Of a stretch of 8,157 nucleotides of DNA, positions 6,033 through 8,157 are shown piece after piece; the stretch's first letter is position 1, and every line of letters begins with the position of its first letter. The notes beneath the pieces were generated by a model, which was not told the DNA's origin, did not search any database, and was given only the letters and a program-made list of their open reading frames with translations. The stretch is from assembly GCA_023427575.1 (NCBI GenBank), contig JAEZAY010000473.1, positions 1 to 8,157 of the forward strand, given 5' to 3'. Both the position numbers and the translations under genes were made by a program. The DNA comes from Bacteroidota bacterium. Its GTDB lineage: Bacteria > Bacteroidota > Bacteroidia > Chitinophagales > Chitinophagaceae.

Positions 6033-7130
6033 ATGAGAGGATACCACTTTAGAAAGTATGATCCGGGAGAAGAAGGAAAATCCACGTTCGAAAAACTACT
6101 CGATATATTCATGCAGCTTCTCACATTTACCAATGGCGATGTTGCAGAAGCGATGAACTGGATGAATCAACTGGATAAAGAATATGATCTCACCAATGAT
6201 GAATATGGCATGGGTGATTTTATAGAAGATCTTCGGGAAAAAGGTTATATCCGGGAAGATGCGGTAAGCGGAACCATCAGTATCACCCCCAAAACGGAGC
6301 AGGGAATCCGCAAAAAATCCCTGGAGGAGATTTTCGGCAAGCTTAAAAAACGCCGCCAGGGTGAGCATCATACCTGGAAACCCGGACAGGGGGACGAAAT
6401 CACCCCGGAAACCCGGCCTTTTCAATTTGGAGATACCCTGGAACAAATTGATTTCACCACTTCCATCCGCAATGCACAGATCAATCATGGAGTGGAAAGC
6501 TTTCACCTCGCGGAAGATGATCTTTCGATCCGCGAAACGGATTATAAAGCGCAGACTTCTACGGTGCTGATGATTGATATCTCCCATTCGATGATTCTTT
6601 ATGGCGAAGACCGGATTACGCCGGCGAAAAAGGTAGCCATGGCATTAAGCGAACTGATAACAACCCGCTACCCGAAAGACACGCTCGATATCGTCGTTTT
6701 CGGCAATGATGCCTGGCAGGTGGAAATAAAGGATCTTCCCTATCTGGAAGTAGGGCCTTTTCATACAAATACTGTTGCCGGACTGGAAATGGCCATGGAA
6801 TTATTGCGAAGAAGAAAAAATCCGAATAAGCAGATCTTTATGATCACCGATGGAAAGCCAACCTGCCTGAAAATCGGCAAACGCTATTACAAGAACAGTT
6901 TTGGGCTCGACCGCAAGATCACCAACCGATGTTTAAACCTGGCGGCCCAATGTAAAAAGATTAAGATTCCCATTACTACATTCATGATCGCAACCGATCC
7001 TTACCTGCAACGTTTTGTACAGGAGTTTACGGAAACCAATAACGGTAAAGCCTTTTTTGCTTCGCTTGACCGGCTGGGCGCTTTTTTGTTCCGCGATTTT
7101 GAAAGCGGAAGAAGAAAAACATTGTACTGA
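6033..7130 (+). CDS. VWA-domain protein (CoxE-like), partner of a MoxR-type ATPase
   Basis: A soluble protein of 365 residues with no signal peptide or membrane segment, so cytosolic. Residues 1-115 form a charged, mostly helical region (KSTFEKLLDIFMQLL, then IFGKLKKRRQGE). A linker with TRPFQFGDTLEQIDFTTS follows, and a von Willebrand A domain fills about 175-360. The MIDAS metal site looks complete: DISHS (182-186) supplies Asp-x-Ser-x-Ser, Thr245 in HTNT is the likely threonine, and Asp273 in MITDGKP the second Asp. VWA proteins of this kind act as metal-dependent adaptors for MoxR/Mg-chelatase-type AAA+ ATPases. The next gene, 38 bp downstream on the same strand, encodes such an ATPase, so the two are probably co-transcribed and form one complex. 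As I remember them, actinobacterial gene pairs of the Rv0958/Rv0959 type look similar. The target is unknown. The ATG at 6033 lies only 30 nt after the upstream terminator, and no consensus promoter is visible. Confidence 0.9.
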   Translation: MRGYHFRKYDPGEEGKSTFEKLLDIFMQLLTFTNGDVAEAMNWMNQLDKEYDLTNDEYGMGDFIEDLREKGYIREDAVSGTISITPKTEQGIRKKSLEEIFGKLKKRRQGEHHTWKPGQGDEITPETRPFQFGDTLEQIDFTTSIRNAQINHGVESFHLAEDDLSIRETDYKAQTSTVLMIDISHSMILYGEDRITPAKKVAMALSELITTRYPKDTLDIVVFGNDAWQVEIKDLPYLEVGPFHTNTVAGLEMAMELLRRRKNPNKQIFMITDGKPTCLKIGKRYYKNSFGLDRKITNRCLNLAAQCKKIKIPITTFMIATDPYLQRFVQEFTETNNGKAFFASLDRLGAFLFRDFESGRRKTLY

Positions 7131-7168
7131 GCTGCAAAAGGGAATCATTTCAACATTCAATTAATACA

Positions 7169-8157
7169 ATGAACATAAAAAATATAAAGTCACTGGGTGA
7201 ACTTAAGAAATCGGGCTATACGCCGGTTTCCGTGAAAGACGAAATCAGACGAAACCTGATCAGTAAATTAAAAAATGGGGTGAGCAGTTTCACCGGCATT
7301 ATCGGTTATGAAGAAACCGTTATTCCAGATGTAGAGCGCGGATTGCTTTCGAGGCATAATATGCTGTTCCTGGGATTAAGAGGACAGGCTAAAACGAGAA
7401 TGGCAAGGCAGATGACGGAATTGCTGGATGAATACATACCGGTTGTAAGTGGCAGTGAGATCAATGATGATCCGCTTAATCCGGTATCGCCATTTGCAAA
7501 AAACATTATCCGGGAAAAAGGCGATGATACGCCCATTTACTGGCTTCACCGCAGTGAGCGCTACGGAGAAAAACTGGCCACGCCGGATGTTAGCGTAGCC
7601 GACCTGATCGGCGATATTGATCCAATTAAGGCAGCCAATCTTAAATTAAGTTTTTCCGATGAAATGGTGATCCATTACGGGATCATTCCGCGGAGCAATC
7701 GAGGCATTTTTGTAATCAATGAAATTCCGGATCTGCAGGCCCGGATCCAGGTGGCCCTGTTTAATATTCTGGAAGAAGGTGATGTGCAGATCCGCGGATT
7801 TAAGATCCGTTTGCCACTTGATATTCTGTTTGTTTTTACGGCTAACCCCGAGGACTATACGAACCGTGGTTCGATTGTTACACCTTTGAAGGACCGGATC
7901 CAGAGTCAGATCCTGACGCATTACCCAAAATCAATTGAAACAGCACTTGCCATCACCGAGCAGGAAGCTGATATACTGAATGAACAGCAGGCGGTGGTAA
8001 AGGTGAGCGACCTGGTAAAAAGACTGATTGAACAAATTTCCTTTGAGGCCCGGTCGAGCGAACTGGTTGACAAAAAAAGCGGGGTTTCGGCAAGGCTCAG
8101 CATTTCGGCACTCGAAAATGCCATTAGCGCCGCCGAACGCAGGGCATTGATCAATGG
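7169..8157 (+). CDS. MoxR/Mg-chelatase-like AAA+ ATPase, N-terminal part
   Basis: The frame is open from the ATG at 7169 to the right edge: 329 codons, with the C-terminus missing. AAA+ core elements appear in order. Walker A is GLRGQAKT (69-76), with Ala74 in place of the last glycine of GxxGxGKT. Walker B is IFVINEIPDL with Asn184-Glu185, where most AAA+ proteins have Asp-Glu. QVALFNILEEGDVQIRG follows, the helix-2-insert region typical of the chelatase/MoxR clade. Sensor 1 is Asn226 in FTANPED, and a likely arginine finger is Arg243 in LKDRIQ. A long insertion (about 95-160, containing YWLHRSERYGEKLATPDVSV) separates Walker A from Walker B. It follows the VWA gene by 38 bp without a terminator, so one transcript is likely. 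It presumably forms a cytosolic ring whose hydrolysis remodels a target bound through the VWA partner. Retained Lys75, Thr76, Glu185 and sensor 1 argue for ATPase activity. Confidence 0.9.
   Translation, partial: MNIKNIKSLGELKKSGYTPVSVKDEIRRNLISKLKNGVSSFTGIIGYEETVIPDVERGLLSRHNMLFLGLRGQAKTRMARQMTELLDEYIPVVSGSEINDDPLNPVSPFAKNIIREKGDDTPIYWLHRSERYGEKLATPDVSVADLIGDIDPIKAANLKLSFSDEMVIHYGIIPRSNRGIFVINEIPDLQARIQVALFNILEEGDVQIRGFKIRLPLDILFVFTANPEDYTNRGSIVTPLKDRIQSQILTHYPKSIETALAITEQEADILNEQQAVVKVSDLVKRLIEQISFEARSSELVDKKSGVSARLSISALENAISAAERRALIN

Noticed and set aside
6096..6587. Minus-strand open frame of 163 codons inside the VWA gene
   Set aside because: Shadow of the VWA coding sequence, which has a complete MIDAS motif in the sense frame.

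Overview
The window reads as chromosomal DNA of a Bacteroidota bacterium, most likely a member of the Chitinophagaceae or a close relative. Three things point there. First, promoters fit the Bacteroidota pattern TTTG-N19-TAnnTTTG: two exact matches, upstream of tRNA-Lys and of the DUF2723 gene, plus partial ones. Second, Shine-Dalgarno sequences are essentially absent and start codons sit behind A-rich leaders. Third, the protein set is typical: a very large DUF2723/GT117 membrane protein, an integrase with a Bacteroidota-type arm domain, and a divergent DUF62 protein. The family placement is from memory, without a database search.

Layout. Bases 1-341 (minus) hold the N-terminal 113 codons of a tyrosine recombinase that runs off the left edge. 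An AT-rich, apparently gene-poor stretch (342-602) follows, with an 11-bp perfect inverted repeat, three copies of the octamer TGACTTTT and a rho-independent terminator. A complete tRNA-Lys(UUU) lies at 603-675 (minus) with an exact promoter match. An integrase reading away from the 3' end of an intact tRNA gene is the usual look of one end of an integrative element, so bases 1 to about 602 are probably the edge of a genomic island. Everything to the right looks like ordinary chromosome.

Bases 821-1627 encode a classical short-chain dehydrogenase/reductase. It converges, with a 9-bp gap, on a DUF62-family S-adenosylmethionine-cleaving-type protein (1637-2452, minus) whose canonical catalytic Asp and Arg appear to be missing. 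A 195-bp divergent intergenic region separates that gene from a 1104-residue DUF2723 protein (2648-5962), a polytopic GT-C-type glycosyltransferase related to human TMEM260. A strong terminator closes that gene.

Bases 6033 to the right edge hold a two-gene unit: a VWA-domain protein with an intact MIDAS motif, then a MoxR/Mg-chelatase-like AAA+ ATPase with unusual Walker A and Walker B residues, cut by the window edge. Such pairs generally act as an ATPase that remodels a target through a metal-dependent VWA adaptor. The target cannot be named here because no chelatase large subunit, CO-dehydrogenase or methanol-dehydrogenase gene is nearby. This pair, the DUF62 variant and the tRNA-Lys element junction are the parts most worth following up. 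No clearly new multi-gene system is visible.
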